Source: Semisulcospira habei (taxonomy: Eukaryota > Mollusca > Gastropoda > Semisulcospiridae). Taken from it: 64,000 bases of DNA. The notes beneath the pieces were generated by a model, which worked only from the letters and a program-made list of their open reading frames with translations, ran no database searches and was not told the origin of the DNA. The stretch's first letter is position 1. Every line of letters starts with the position of its first letter. Where the stretch lies: the NCBI GenBank assembly GCA_036245525.1, contig BTPG01000005.1, forward strand, positions 130,145,820 through 130,209,819, read 5' to 3'. The translations under genes were made by a program, and so were the position numbers. This document shows, piece after piece, positions 1 to 12,738 of this stretch.

Positions 1-115
1 GTGGTCTCAGCAAGAGGCATAGATCCTCATGAGCCCCCGCAGTCGCGGGGGCTCATGAGGATCTATGCCTCTTGCAGTTAGGTCACGTTCACTTTTTCTC
101 AGTGAAGAGGTTAGT
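1..115. mobile_element. PAL-A palindromic MITE, right part (left end outside window)
   Basis: A perfect hairpin fills 10-75: two 31-base arms (10-40 and 45-75) around the loop AGTC. The left arm reads GCAAGAGGCATAGATCCTCA then TGAGCCCCCGC. The right flank ends near 115 in a decayed form (GTGAAGAGGTTAG) of the usual terminus AAGGGGTTAA. This arm recurs about 40 times in the window and defines the family. There is no coding potential; the 97-residue frame across it is incidental. Confidence 0.85.
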
Positions 116-257
116 ACCACACGGCAGAGACCAACACACTTCAGTTTTTACTACGGGCTTCGTCTATACTGAACAATCTTCGCGCAAAGATCCCGACCCC
201 CTGGCACTTTCTTTTATCAGAAGTTTCATGAAAATCAGTGGGAACAGATCTCTGCCA

Positions 258-323
258 ACAAGAGGCATAGATTCTCATGAGCCCCTGCAGTCGCAGGGTC
301 CCATGAGAATCTATACGTCTTGC
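258..323. repeat. PAL-A hairpin
   Basis: A 66-base palindrome with the PAL-A arm but GATTCTCATG on the left and CATGAGAATC on the right, where the family norm is GATCCTCATG/CATGAGGATC. The change is paired across the stem. The right arm has one extra mismatch (TACGTCTT). Confidence 0.8.
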
Positions 324-432
324 AGTTATAAGGTGTTTGGAGAAACCCAGATAAGTACAACATAAACGTCTGTATATTGCAGGCGGATTAGAGACATTCA
401 GAACTGAGATGTGAATGGTGCCGAGGTATGAC

Positions 433-499
433 AGCCAGATGCATAGATCCTCGCATGTCCCTAGTTTGCAAGGGGCTCATGAGAATCTTGCAGATGGAA
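433..499. repeat. Degraded PAL-A hairpin
   Basis: Recognisable arm pieces (GCATAGATCCTC, GGGGCTCATGAG, TCTTGCAGATGG) remain, but pairing is interrupted. An old copy. Confidence 0.55.
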
Positions 500-1283
500 A
501 GATCTTGCAGAGGGACCGAGTGCGTATTAATAACAGATGTAAACAAAACCACGAAAATGCCTGTGCGGAACTGAAGTGCATGCAACAACAAAAGACGGTA
601 GACCGTCTGCATTGGCGACATTTTATCGTGTGGGTGTATAATGTGTGTGATAGGTTTATTCACGGCGCAGATTTACAGACATTACTTGTCAGTGCAGTGC
701 AATATAACATATTTCTCAGCGCGTGTTTTTCATATGATATCATCTTATTTTTCGACAAAAGTACGCGATTTAATTGAGATAACACATAGGATTTGGTAGC
801 CCTAAAATAGGTGTCCTAAAATGCGTGATTGGCGCTTTGTCGCTTCTCGTGATTGAATTTTTTTTATCCTCGTGATCCGTGAAAAGTTCCTCGTGAAACG
901 TGAAAGCCCAAGTACGCAAAATCTTCGTGATCTGTGAACACATCCTGGTTATTTCGTGAAACGTAAAAAGTCTGTTTCTACGCTGTAAATTTCACTCAGA
1001 AATTACCGCCCCCCCCCCCCCCCACACACACACACACACTACCTCCCCCGTCGTTTGATTTCCCTGGCAGTTGGAGAATGTTGTGAAAGTTGTCTCCATT
1101 CACCGGCCATCAGCATATACGGAAATATTGCGATCTATTAACCCTTTACTGCCTGGTATAGGTCGCTTAAATGATGAAAAACTGCTGCTTTTATAATCAT
1201 AAACTGGGGCCATCCCTGACAGTAAAAACCGCAATTAATATGACACGCCGGCTGGGTGAGCAACCGTGCAACCCAATGATAGG
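500..1283. other. Intergenic stretch, no gene seen
   Basis: Reading frames are short and interrupted. 835-970 holds loosely repeated phrases of the form TCGTGAAACGTGAAA. 1008-1040 is a C run followed by (CA)n. At 1139 the phrase TTAACCCTTTACTGCC resembles the left tip of a PAL-type element without a matching right tip. Confidence 0.5.
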
Positions 1284-1347
1284 TCAAGGGTGGTGCCGGA
1301 ATAGCTTGGCGCCTCTTGGCGCCAAGCTATTCTGGCACTACCCTTGA
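1284..1347. repeat. PAL-B hairpin
   Basis: Arms TCAAGGGTGGTGCCGGAATA-GCTTGGCGCC and the matching right arm flank the loop TCTT. Two mismatches interrupt the stem. First clear member of the PAL-B family, defined by the core AGCTTGGCGCC...GGCGCCAAGCT. Confidence 0.85.
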
Positions 1348-1376
1348 TTTAGCCGCCCACCCTCCCCCACTCTCCA

Positions 1377-1424
1377 TCTCTCTCTCTCCCCCCCCCACCC
1401 CCCCCCCACCCCCTCCCTCCTCCC
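1377..1424. repeat. CT/C-rich low-complexity tract
   Basis: TCTCTCTC grading into C runs broken by A. The 72-residue frame over it (proline and serine rich) is a composition artefact. Confidence 0.8.
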
Positions 1425-1661
1425 CCCACGTATGTTCATCAAGTAACAGTTTGTTCCAGACGGTATTCAGAAACAAACCAAAGCCTACAAAGTTACAGCC
1501 TAGCACGTGTGCGGCCGTCACGGCTGACTGGTAATGAGGTCAGCACGCGCGAGGGGCTGTCTGCACGTGCAACAGGTCATCGCTCTCTTTCGTCTGCACC
1601 AACAATTACAGGCTGGGCCTGAATAATCTCCCCCGAGATGCAAATAAACCTTGTTCATGCG

Positions 1662-1693
1662 AACAAGAGGCATAGACTATATACCTCTTGCAG
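1662..1693. repeat. PAL-A hairpin with centre deleted
   Basis: CAAGAGGCATAGA meets TATACCTCTTGC directly, so only the outer 12-13 bases of each arm remain. This looks like a central deletion of a PAL-A palindrome. Confidence 0.65.
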
Positions 1694-2119
1694 ACAATCA
1701 GTGGTTTGCTAAAGATCTGCCGGACAGGTAAAGCGAAACGTCTAGAACTGCAGCCTGAACTTTCGAACAAATTTTATAGATGAGTAGATGAGAAAACGCC
1801 ATTTGCATTCGTTGTATTTTTTCAGCCTTCGTGATTCAACGTTTTCAGCTGCGTAAAAAAGGGGATGGGGGAAGGAAGGGGTGGCGGGGGGGCAGGGAGG
1901 GGATGGGCGGATGAGCGCAGGTATATATTCTAGTCTGGACATGGTATGACCAGAGTATCCTTCGATCATTATTGCCTCCTTTTGGACTTTGGCCGTACCT
2001 CAGCTTGTCCCTGCCGATACAAAGTATGCTTGGGACACATCTCACCCTCTGGCCGGGCCAAGCAACGGGCTTGTTCAGATAGCATATCCGTTATAAGGCC
2101 CTCCGGAGTGCTGTGGACG

Positions 2120-2335
2120 CCAACTCATTCAACTCCGACACGCCACGACAAGACATGGATTGAGCGTGATAGTTCAAGGGTTGTGCCAGAATAGCTTGGC
2201 GCCCATAGGCGCCAAGCTATTCTGGCACAACCCTTAAACTATTACGCTCGATCTGTTTCCAAAAGTGTAATACCAGTCTTTAGGGGGCAACTTCAAAATT
2301 AGCGGATTTCGGTCCTGGAGCAGAATGTGCTAAAC
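2120..2335. mobile_element. PAL-B MITE
   Basis: A long hairpin at 2160-2251 has arms of about 43 bases extending beyond the PAL-B core to GAGCGTGATAGTTCAAGGG, with loop CATA. The left flank CAACTCATTCAACTCCGACA and right flank GGAGCAGAATGTGCTAA are decayed versions of the TTAACTCATTCTACCCC ends of the 47.9 and 52.0 kb copies. TTAA is no longer intact at either end. Confidence 0.75.
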
Positions 2336-2908
2336 CCCAAACTAACAACATAACATCTCTTCAGATCCAACCGTCATATAGGTCAACAGAGCAAAGCTCT
2401 CGTTACACAAACAGTAGGCACCCCCTCCCCACCCCCGTCAAATGAGTTTTCTAAAAAAAACTGGGATCCCCCCCCCCCACCTCTACATCCCTAAACTGAC
2501 AATCTTCCAACGCTCTGAATTTTATAATTGTCTGGCATCAAGTTAACAAACGCTAAGTAGTTCTGAGAATTCTACAAATGAAAAGTTAAAAACAAATAAA
2601 TAAATTTGAGAAACACTACCCGATCATTTGCACCAAGTGATTGTTTACGTTTGGAGTACACAGTTTATTTGATACGCGTAATTGAACGGGGCGAGTTCAA
2701 GTAGGCCATCAGAAATGACATAAAAACTGCGCATTACCACAGCTTGAAATATTCATTATTATTTTATTTGGACTTTGTTTGTTTTCTCTATCTAAAACTC
2801 CGCCAATACAACCAGAGAAAAATGCAGCTCTGGTATCAAATAACACCCCCAGTCACCCAGTAGCATCCCGGTCATATTTTCACTCATTCATCGAAACCTC
2901 ATTAACCT
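2336..2908. other. AT-rich intergenic stretch, no gene seen
   Basis: No reading frame of note. 2424-2480 holds short C and A runs. 2580-2610 is AAATAAATAAAT-like. Nothing else recognised. Confidence 0.5.
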
Positions 2909-2975
2909 GCAAAAGGCTTAGATCCTCATAAGCCCTCGCATTCTGCAGGGGCTCATAAGGATCTATGCCTTTTGA
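2909..2975. repeat. PAL-A hairpin
   Basis: Arms carry GATCCTCATAAG on the left and CTTATGAGGATC-type pairing on the right (CTCATAAGGATC), and the outer ends read GCAAAAGG/CCTTTTG, so both changes are matched across the stem. ATTAACCTG lies just upstream at 2901. Confidence 0.8.
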
Positions 2976-3168
2976 ATGACCCATCTACGTCTGTGTCCCT
3001 CGGTGAGGGATATTCCATGGGAGTTCAATCTGCGATAGTTTATGAAGGGCCGTGAGCATTTCAAGACACCTGAAAAATAAACCAAGACACAATTTATTGC
3101 AAGCAGACCTGATTTCACTTTGTCAAAGTTTGCGTTACTCCGGCGGCGTTCCAGACCTCCAATGCTTA

Positions 3169-3170
3169 AG

Positions 3171-3203
<33 letters not shown>

Positions 3204-3250
3204 ACAGGAAAAAAAAAAAAAAAAGAAAAAAAAAAAGAAAAAGAAAAGGC
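3169..3250. repeat. Poly-A tracts
   Basis: Two adenine runs separated by GGACAGG and scattered G. Not linked to a recognisable element 3' end on this strand. Confidence 0.85.
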
Positions 3251-3310
3251 TCATGGTTAAAGTTCCTTATAAACTCGTGACAAGAACCTTCATCTTCATG
3301 GTTTGTACGT

Positions 3311-5549
<2,239 letters not shown>

Positions 5550-5748
5550 CCTTTATAAACCGTAAAGCTAATAAAATGCAAAGAAGAAACATGTAAAAAA
5601 TAAAAAAGAAGGTGAACACGCTCTGAAAGAATGACCACACAGCCTACAGTTTACTAGATTTTCGGTTTTCATCGTTTTTCACATAGACAAACAGACAATA
5701 GGGACAGTTCAATACTTATCTTTTCGAGGGAAATGGTAAGGAAGGTGT

Positions 5749-5790
5749 TAATTCATTCGAGACGTGCCGCATCTGGATACGCGGCTTTAT
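5749..5790. repeat. PAL-C left arm remnant
   Basis: TTCATTCGAGACGTGCCGCA then TCTGGATACGCGGC matches the left arm of PAL-C. No right arm follows. Confidence 0.6.
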
Positions 5791-5943
5791 TAAGGTACTT
5801 CCATACCACGTAAGAATGTGGCCGTAGTTTTGGAGACATTTCAAATGTTATTTGATTTATTAACTCATTTACACTTAATGATTTCTGCAACTTTGGGAAG
5901 CGAATATAAAGACCGTGTACCAGATATGGGGGATGCATCGTAA

Positions 5944-5990
5944 AGCTTGGCGCCAAGCTAATCTGGCACAACACGAACTATTGTGTCCGA
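5944..5990. repeat. PAL-B fragment
   Basis: AGCTTGGCGCCAAGCTAATC retains the palindrome centre with no loop, followed by right-arm-like TCTGGCACAAC. The left arm is missing. Confidence 0.65.
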
Positions 5991-6115
5991 TCTTTCTACC
6001 GCTGCCGCGTCTAAAGAACGAATAGGCCACACAGATCTTTCGTTTGGAGCTAGTCGTAAAAGCCTCAACAGTCGTCGCTAATTCATGTCCGATTCAGCAA
6101 CCCCAGAATTACTTT

Positions 6116-6194
6116 TTAACAGTTCGAGACGAGCTGCATTCCGACACGCGGCTTATGCTGCGTGGCCGAATGCTGCACGTCTCTAATGAGTTAA
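6116..6194. mobile_element. PAL-C palindromic MITE
   Basis: A 79-base element bounded by TTAA (6116-6119 and 6191-6194). Nearly the whole length is one stem: TTCGAGACGAGCTGCATTCC pairs with the right arm GAATGCTGCACGTCTCTAA. GCGGCTTATGC forms the turn. Confidence 0.8.
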
Positions 6195-6485
6195 TCTGAA
6201 ACACTAACTCAGTCAAGTATGGGATGTCTGGTATTCTGGTAGCCTGAAAATGGACAGGCGAACCAAGATCTGTCGTTTGACCAGTGATTTTGGTAAAGCT
6301 GTGTCAAGATTTGTTAAGATTCCTTCAATATATGTCTCACTATTAACAGTTGTTTACAGATTTAGTATATCAGCATTTTGAGATGTTCACAGATATTAGA
6401 ATGTAAAATGTCTTGTATTAATTAATAGTTATCGAATAATTTTGCTCTTAAGCTGTTCCCTAGTCCACGAAATTGCAATTGCCCC
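6195..6485. other. AT-rich stretch, nothing recognised
   Basis: No gene, palindrome or simple repeat seen. Confidence 0.4.
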
Positions 6486-6699
6486 TTAACTCATTTTCCC
6501 CCACGGCCGCGTTTCCCAAATTTTGGAGGTGTCAACTAATGACTATGTACCAGATGCAGGAGATGGATCGACCATGATAAGTCAAGGGTAGTGCCAGATA
6601 AGCGTGGCGCCATCATGGCGCCAAGCTAATCTGGCACTACCCTTGAATTATCATGGTCGATAAATCTCCGACTTGAGTGCGTTGGCGCTAAATGAGCTA
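6486..6699. mobile_element. PAL-B MITE, TTAACTCATT type
   Basis: Starts with TTAACTCATTTTCCCC; the right end AAATGAGCTAA has lost one TTAA base. The hairpin at 6568-6660 has arms beginning TCGACCATGATAAGTCAAGG. Outer flanks contain GGAGATGGA and ATCTCC, extending the pairing. Length about 214, matching other PAL-B copies. Confidence 0.85.
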
Positions 6700-7013
6700 A
6701 GGGATAAGTAAATTGTACGGAATTAAATTGAATGAATGGAATATCTTTAAACGTGAAATTCAACTTCAGGCTCGCCGTGATTAAGCGGGCCACGCCGAGG
6801 AGGAATCTGTTTCAACGGTTCTGGTGTTACTTTAAGTGGCATTCCAGACTACGAATGCTTAAAAAATGCACGCAGTTGGAACTGAAAAAAAAGACACCCA
6901 AACATCCGCAGAAAAGCGCAAAACAACACAAGCCATACACGCCTGAACCTCTTCATTTGTAAATGTTGGATCTTGTGTTCTCTTTGGCTTTTTGCCGCTG
7001 GGAAAGTGGAAAC

Positions 7014-7014
<1 letters not shown>
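6700..7014. other. Stretch without recognised gene
   Basis: A 76-codon frame at 6732-6962 has no recognised domain and no neighbour to support it. I do not call it as a gene. Confidence 0.4.

Positions 7015-7101
<87 letters not shown>
7015..7101. repeat. (GA)n microsatellite
   Basis: About 86 bases of uninterrupted GA. Confidence 0.95.
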
Positions 7102-7104
<3 letters not shown>

Positions 7105-7287
7105 AATGAAATTTATTTTTCAAGGATAAATGATTAGGTGCCTTCAATGACCTTTTCTTCAATCATGTCCTTGCTAAGATAAGGCACGCTCGTAAACACG
7201 CACACACATAATTTTATATATAAAAAGTATATATAATAGTGAAAAGTACGGCCAATAATAATTCTATTTCAAATAAGCAATGCTCAC

Positions 7288-7583
<296 letters not shown>

Positions 7584-7797
7584 ACACCAAGCAAAACATC
7601 GATGTTATGCTGCACTTACAAATATGCTAGAACATATTAGAAGACATAAAGAAGGTATGCCTTCTTTTCCGCTGAGGTTTCAAAACAAAAGAAATGACAA
7701 ACAACACCTCAACAAGTCTAAAGTATTAAGATACATGAATATGAATAAGGAAATGCTTCTGCAGTCGAATGACGGTATGTGAAAGAAAAATATGAAC

Positions 7798-8362
7798 AAT
7801 ATGTTTTCACATGTTCTTAATAAATTTATGTAGTTGGGTTTTGAAAGTTCGTAAAGACGGTGCTGCTTTAATGTCTGTAGGAACTGTGTTCCATAATTTT
7901 GCACCAGAGTAGAAGAGGGGCGTCTTGTAAATATCTAAGCGGGGCCTTGGTACTACCAGATTGTTCCCTGGTGTTCGACTAGATCTGTGGGCACGTGCGA
8001 ACAAATTATAGAGATAGGCTGGTGAGTCTGAGAGGGTGATTTTGCGCATGAGTGCCAACTTATTATATAAACTGCTTGTCAAGTGGCAGGATATCCAGCA
8101 GTTTGAACTTGTGATCAGTACTATGACTTGCATGGGTCTGTGAACGATTAATTTGATAGCCCGCCTGTGAAGCTAATTCATCCTTTTGAGATTAGCATCA
8201 CTGCTCCCATCCCAGACGGAGGAGGCATAATCCAAATGTGGCTGAATATGGGCACAGTAAAAACGTTTCCTTGTTGGTTCGTTAGTAAAATATCTTAATT
8301 TTGACAGTAAGAATAAGTTTGTTTTTTTTAAATATCGTTTTAACACTTTGGTAATATGGCTG
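7798..8362 (-). pseudogene. CR1/jockey-like retrotransposon, 3' fragment of RT ORF
   Basis: The minus strand encodes the C-terminal end of a non-LTR RT polyprotein in two frames: LDYASSVWDGSSDANLKRMN (about 8175-8240), then VVPRPRLDIYKTPLFYSGAK (about 7895-7955) ending at KFIKNM-stop at 7807. The 34-36 kb element encodes the same blocks (IDYASTIWDGS, TPRPRIDLFKTSVSFSGVSF), so the two belong to related families. The frame changes between 8133 and 8173. Polymerase motifs are absent, so this is a 5'-truncated insertion. The 3' untranslated part may run down to about 7640. Confidence 0.85.
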
Positions 8363-8376
8363 AGAGAGATGACATG

Positions 8377-8384
8377 AAATGAAA
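8377..8384. repeat. Candidate SINE target-site duplication (left)
   Basis: AAATGAAA here and again at 8817-8824 bracket the SINE. Eight bases is short, so chance agreement is possible. Confidence 0.4.
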
Positions 8385-8388
8385 GGAA

Positions 8389-8816
8389 GGCGGTCCGTGG
8401 CGCAGTGGTTAAGGCGCCTGCCACCAATGCTAAAGGTGCGAGGTTCGATTCCGGGTTCCGGCGTCGGATTTTTCTCCTCTAGTAAGTGTCACCGTTAATT
8501 CGGGCGGACCGTCGGGGGTTCTTTCTCCGGGTACTCCGGCTCTTCCTCCCCCTCCACTTTGGTATCAGTTTCAGCCAACTTAATAAAATTTCAAATACAA
8601 AACGATTTCCAAATACCGTCAGTAGCTCGCTTGAGCTTGCCCTTAGCACCACGTGAATGTTCTGTGTTTACGTACAGTGTGTGAGTGAATGCGTGTGATT
8701 CACGTGAGCGTGCTTGTTGGGTTCAGTTCGCGGCTACATTCTGCGCATTGAGTTATATTATAAATATGAGAAATGCGCCATATAAATGCTATGCATTATT
8801 ATAAATGCTATGCATT
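8389..8816 (+). mobile_element. tRNA-derived SINE
   Basis: The head has the two internal RNA polymerase III promoter boxes: A box TGGCGCAGTGG at 8398-8408 and B box GGTTCGATTCC at 8442-8452, spaced as in a tRNA. The body continues with TTCTCCGGGTACTCCGGCTC near 8523. The tail has GCGCCATATAAATGC followed by ATTATTATAAATGC repeats, typical of SINEs mobilised by LINE machinery. The cloverleaf is degenerate, so it is not a functional tRNA gene. It sits beside the CR1-like fragment and may have inserted next to it. Confidence 0.85.
8398..8452 (+). promoter_or_regulatory. Pol III internal promoter of the SINE (A and B boxes)
   Basis: A box TGGCGCAGTGG and B box GGTTCGATTCC match the consensus TRGCNNAGYGG and GGTTCGANTCC. 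Confidence 0.8.
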
Positions 8817-8900
8817 AAATGAAACTTTATTACTCAATGGTAGCAGTAGTTAGGACGTGTGTCTTTCTTCATGCTTGCTTCACTACCCACTAAAAATATA

Positions 8901-10486
8901 CTAATGGTCAAAACTTAAGGGCCAAACCACTTTTTTGTGTCATTGTTTATCGTCGCAAGTACGCTAATAAAATACAATGTTCTTTCGATCAAAATTGGTT
9001 AAAAGTTGACCTTAGACAGTCTACTGTACAGGGAACAATAGACAACAATTCATCAATTTCCACGAACGTGTCAAATGCACGTGAAACATCGTCAGTTTAT
9101 GTGAAAAGCTGTGCTATATTGGCAAGCGTACCAAAGGCAGGGAGGTGGAAAAACTCGGTAAAGACGTGATGCACGTGCTAAAGGGGTCAGTCGTAAACAC
9201 TGAGCACCTCTATTTCGCTAAATATACCGGTACGGTAGGGGCATAATCGTCACTTTCCTAACCATGCCACCACGACGAAGTCTAACGCCAGTAGATCAAA
9301 GCCGGGCGCTAGCATGGCTGCAGGATGGAATTTCCGGACGACAAGTTGGGAGACGTCTTGGGGTGTCCCATTCAATGATCCAGAGGCTGCTGGCACGATT
9401 CCAAGAAACTGGAAGGGCAGAACAACAACCCTGCTCAGGACGCCCGCGCTGGACCAGCAGAAGGGAGGACAGATATCTCTGTGTGGCGGCTCTGCGCGAC
9501 CGAACTGTCACGTCGACCACTCTGCGGCGTTAACTGACTCGGATGCAAGCTGCAAACGTTAACGTCAGCAGAAGCACAGTCTGCCGACGTCTGCGCGAAA
9601 TTGGCCTGACTTCAAGCAGAGCAGCAGTGAGAATACCCCTCTCCCCAGCTCATCGCAGAGCCCGGGTTGCCTGGTGTCGTCAACATGTGAGGTGGAACAG
9701 ACTCCAGTGGACTCAGGTTCTGTTTACTGATGAGTCACGGTTTACTGTGTCCTTCAACGCCGGCAGGGTGAGGGTCTGGAGACGCCAGGGCGAGCGATTT
9801 ACGGATGGATGCGTCCAAGACGTGGATCGCTACGGAGGAAGCTCAGTCATGGTCTGGGCAGGCTTCAGCAAGGAAGGCAGGACCCCCCTCCACGTCATCC
9901 GAGGCACCCTGACTGGACTGCGCTATCGGGACGAGATTGTGCAGCCCCTCACCCATAGGCGACAATGCTGTTCTGTAGGACGACAACGCTCGACCTCATC
10001 GCGCCCGTGTGGTTGATGAGTACCTTGATCAACGGAGCATCATGAGGATGGAGTGGCCAGCTCGTTCACCTGATCTGGCTCCCATCGAGCACCTCTGGGA
10101 CGTGCTGGGGCAACGTGTTGTCAGCAACCACCCCCCACCTCAAGGCGTCCCACAGCTGACTCAGTTCCTGCATCAAGAATGGAAAGCGATCCCACATGTT
10201 CTCCGAAACCTGGTGAACTCCATGCGTCAACGCTGCATTGAATGCTTGGCTGCAAACGGTGGGTACACACGCTACTGACTGGACCAGTCTTGTGTGACTT
10301 CAAATGAGGGGTGGGTGAACATTCTAACGTACTGCTGTTATTACAATTGCCTGATTTACTCAAAACTTAAATGAAATTGTTACTGAATACATTAGCAAAG
10401 TACTGACTCCAAGTATTGTTACTTTATTTGTGTGGTGTTGTCGGTGCGTCTGCGATAAAAAGTGGCCCATAAGTTTTGACCATTAG
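8901..10486 (+). mobile_element. Tc1-like DNA transposon, full length
   Basis: Terminal inverted repeats CTAATGGTCAAAACTTAAGG (8901-8920) and, at the right, a matching TAAGTTTTGACCATTAG ending at 10486. TA dinucleotides flank both ends (8899-8900 and 10487-10488), the target duplication expected for Tc1/mariner. The inner TIR continues as GGGCCAAACCACTTTTT against AAAAAGTGGCCC. Total length 1586, usual for Tc1. It contains one broken transposase gene. Confidence 0.92.
9264..10278 (+). pseudogene. Tc1-family transposase (DDE), broken
   Basis: A cut-and-paste transposase that would bind its element's inverted repeats. The N-terminus has a helix-turn-helix region around QVGRRLGVSHSMIQRLLARF (residues about 27-46). 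A frameshift near 9530 moves reading to the frame of MQAANVNVSRSTVCRRLREI. The first catalytic aspartate lies in LFTDESRF (about 9720). A second frameshift occurs near 9950, and a stop TAG at 9976 immediately precedes the DDNARPHRARV block holding the second aspartate, probably a mutated CAG. The glutamate lies in SPDLAPIEHLWD (10066-10101). All catalytic residues are recognisable, but no continuous protein can be made. Confidence 0.92.
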
Positions 10487-10541
10487 TATATACTAAGCTA
10501 TGAACATATACAAACAAAATGTGCACTGCACAACAAATAAT

Positions 10542-10542
<1 letters not shown>

Positions 10543-10631
<89 letters not shown>
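10543..10631. repeat. (GA)n microsatellite
   Basis: About 88 bases of AG. With the (CT)n run at 10771 it forms an inverted pair 140 bases apart. Confidence 0.95.
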
Positions 10632-10634
<3 letters not shown>

Positions 10635-10767
10635 TATGGTCATTTTGTGAATTTACTGCATTGTTGTATTTTATTTGTTAGTGATTTAATGATTTAATGT
10701 CATGATTGTAAAAAAGGACTTTGTACGAATAAAATTATTTATCCTTGGAAAATAAAGTGTTGTTATC

Positions 10768-10770
<3 letters not shown>

Positions 10771-10847
<77 letters not shown>
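10771..10847. repeat. (CT)n microsatellite
   Basis: About 77 bases of uninterrupted TC, complementary to the preceding GA run. Confidence 0.95.
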
Positions 10848-10849
<2 letters not shown>

Positions 10850-11437
10850 GTGTTTTTGGCGAAATTATCTCTCGAACAATTCCTGTATGTACTAACCTTT
10901 CAAAAATCAAAGTATTTTTGTCAAGCGTTGTTCAGAATTTTAATTTAATTTATGTTATGTTAAAGTCCTCTTTGATACAAAATAAATTTATTATATAACA
11001 ACAACAAAAAATCAATCACGCATTGTCCTAATTGTTAAAATTCTAACCACTATAATGAGTTACTTAGTTATTTGGGTTTAGAGTACCATTACGCATAAAT
11101 CTGAAGACACATTTCAGCACCATCTGTGCTTGTTATACTTTGTCGACACACCTAATGAACTTTAACAGCAGTTTGGACACGCAGCGAAAGCACACACGTA
11201 ATCGCACTTATTTATTCTGCGCAGCCGTGTCAATCTATTTTTAGCTGTTTCTCATACTGAAAGCGGTGTATTTCTAGAACGGAGTGGAGTCATTGTCAGG
11301 TTACTTGATATAAAAACGACGTGTGCTGAACTGGATTGTCCTGTGTCTAAATGAACCATACCTAGACCTGTGTGTAGCGTTTCGTAACCATCTGTTACAG
11401 AAGTGTATCTTTGTACAGTTATGACGGTAGGCGACTA
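10848..11437. other. AT-rich stretch, no gene seen
   Basis: No coding signal. The last part (11421-11437) holds GACGGTAGGCGACTAAGGCC, the apparent founder sequence of the minisatellite that follows. Confidence 0.45.
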
Positions 11438-11840
11438 AGGCCATCTCACAGCAGACCAATATAATGAGGCACACAAACACTAAGGCCATCTCACAGCAGA
11501 CCAATATAATGAGGCACACAAACACTAAGGCCATCTCACAGCAGACCAATATAATGAGGCACACAAACACTAAGGCCATCTCACAGCAGACCAATATAAT
11601 GAGGCACACAAACACTAAGGCCATCTCACAGCAGACCAATATAATGAGGCACACAAACACTAAGGCCATCTCACAGAAGACCAATATAATGAGGCACACA
11701 AACACTAAGGCCATCTCACAGCAGACCAATATAATGAGGCACACAAACACTAAGGCCATCTCACAGCAGACCAATATAATGAGGCACACAAACACTAAGG
11801 CCATCTCACAGCAGACCAATATAATGAGGCACACAAACAG
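11438..11840. repeat. 45-bp minisatellite, about nine copies
   Basis: Unit AAGGCCATCTCACAGCAGAC then CAATATAATGAGGCACACAAACACT. Copies are almost identical; one has CAGAAGACC for CAGCAGACC (about 11677). Because 45 is divisible by 3 and the unit lacks stops in one frame per strand, long repetitive open frames appear on both strands. There is no evidence of expression. Near identity implies recent expansion. The phrase GACTAAGGCCATCTCAC also occurs once at 62600-62616. Confidence 0.95.
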
Positions 11841-11915
11841 AAACGTCGCTGCGACCTAAAGCGCGGCGTAGTAAATGTGACAAGAGTTGGTTTGACTGAA
11901 AAGATGGCGGTCATT

Positions 11916-12030
11916 TTAACCCCTTGACTGCTGCTGACGATACCGGTCGGCGGAAAATACGCGTAACTACGACACTATCTAACTACGTAACTACGCGTCT
12001 TTTACGCCGAACGGTATCGTCAGTAGCTAG
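11916..12030. mobile_element. PAL-E palindromic MITE
   Basis: Starts TTAACCCCTTGACTGCTGC. Left arm GACGATACCG pairs with CGGTATCGTC near 12010; inner arms TACGCGTAACTACG and CGTAACTACGCGTC pair next. The right outer end is decayed (CAAGCGGTCGG) and lacks TTAA. Confidence 0.7.
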
Positions 12031-12267
12031 CAACCAAGCGGTCGGTCAAAGTTTTTGAGAAAACTGATCACTCCAAAAACATTCCAAAAATTGTCTTCTT
12101 AAAGCTCCCCTCACTCTTTTACTCTCTGCATTACGTGACAGGAAGAACGGTTTCCCTTTTATGTGGAGTTTTAGTGGGCAGACAATGGATACAAACTGCA
12201 TCTTTGAAAGATTGAAGCCGCGCATAACTGTCCTTCAGCGACCAGACGAACACTTTTATCCCCGTCT

Positions 12268-12329
12268 GCAAGAGGCATAGATCCTCATGAGCCCTGCAAT
12301 GCAGGGGCACATGAGGATCTATGCCTCTA
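12268..12329. repeat. PAL-A hairpin
   Basis: GCAAGAGGCATAGATCCTCA arm pairs with TGAGGATCTATGCCTCTAG. The centre is GAGCCCTGCAATGCAGGGGCAC, shortened relative to the usual CCCCCGC centre. Confidence 0.8.
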
Positions 12330-12670
12330 GTATGAAATAGTTCACCTTGCTTCCTGCGTTGGAAGACAAAAGGGCGGTTTAAAGCGATCTGTAACGGCTT
12401 AGTTTGGCGATGAAGATAATCGGTTTGTGACCAGACCAGAAACGGAGCCAATCTTACACGGATACACGTACACTGAGCATGTCAGCCAGGAATTTGTGTA
12501 AAGAACACAGACCTAAACGGACGTAACCAGCGAGAGGAACCTATTACCTTTATAGACATAGTGTAGACCTGTTTACTACGACTGTAGTAACAGATCTTCA
12601 GACGACTAGATGTAGGGCCTCACTCTTCCAAACATGTGCCAAGCCACACTGAATGTGTTGTGTCGTTGTT

Positions 12671-12671
12671 T

Positions 12672-12738
<67 letters not shown>

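Noticed and set aside
1..75. GC-rich hairpins as rho-independent terminators
   Set aside because: They are repeats in a eukaryotic genome, lack an adjacent gene, and most lack a following T run.
8389..8470. A functional tRNA gene
   Set aside because: A and B boxes are good, but the arms do not fold into a proper cloverleaf and the unit continues into a SINE body and tail.
11301..11859. A repetitive protein encoded by the 45-bp minisatellite
   Set aside because: The unit length is a multiple of three and lacks stops, so open frames arise on both strands automatically. No flanking gene structure supports expression.
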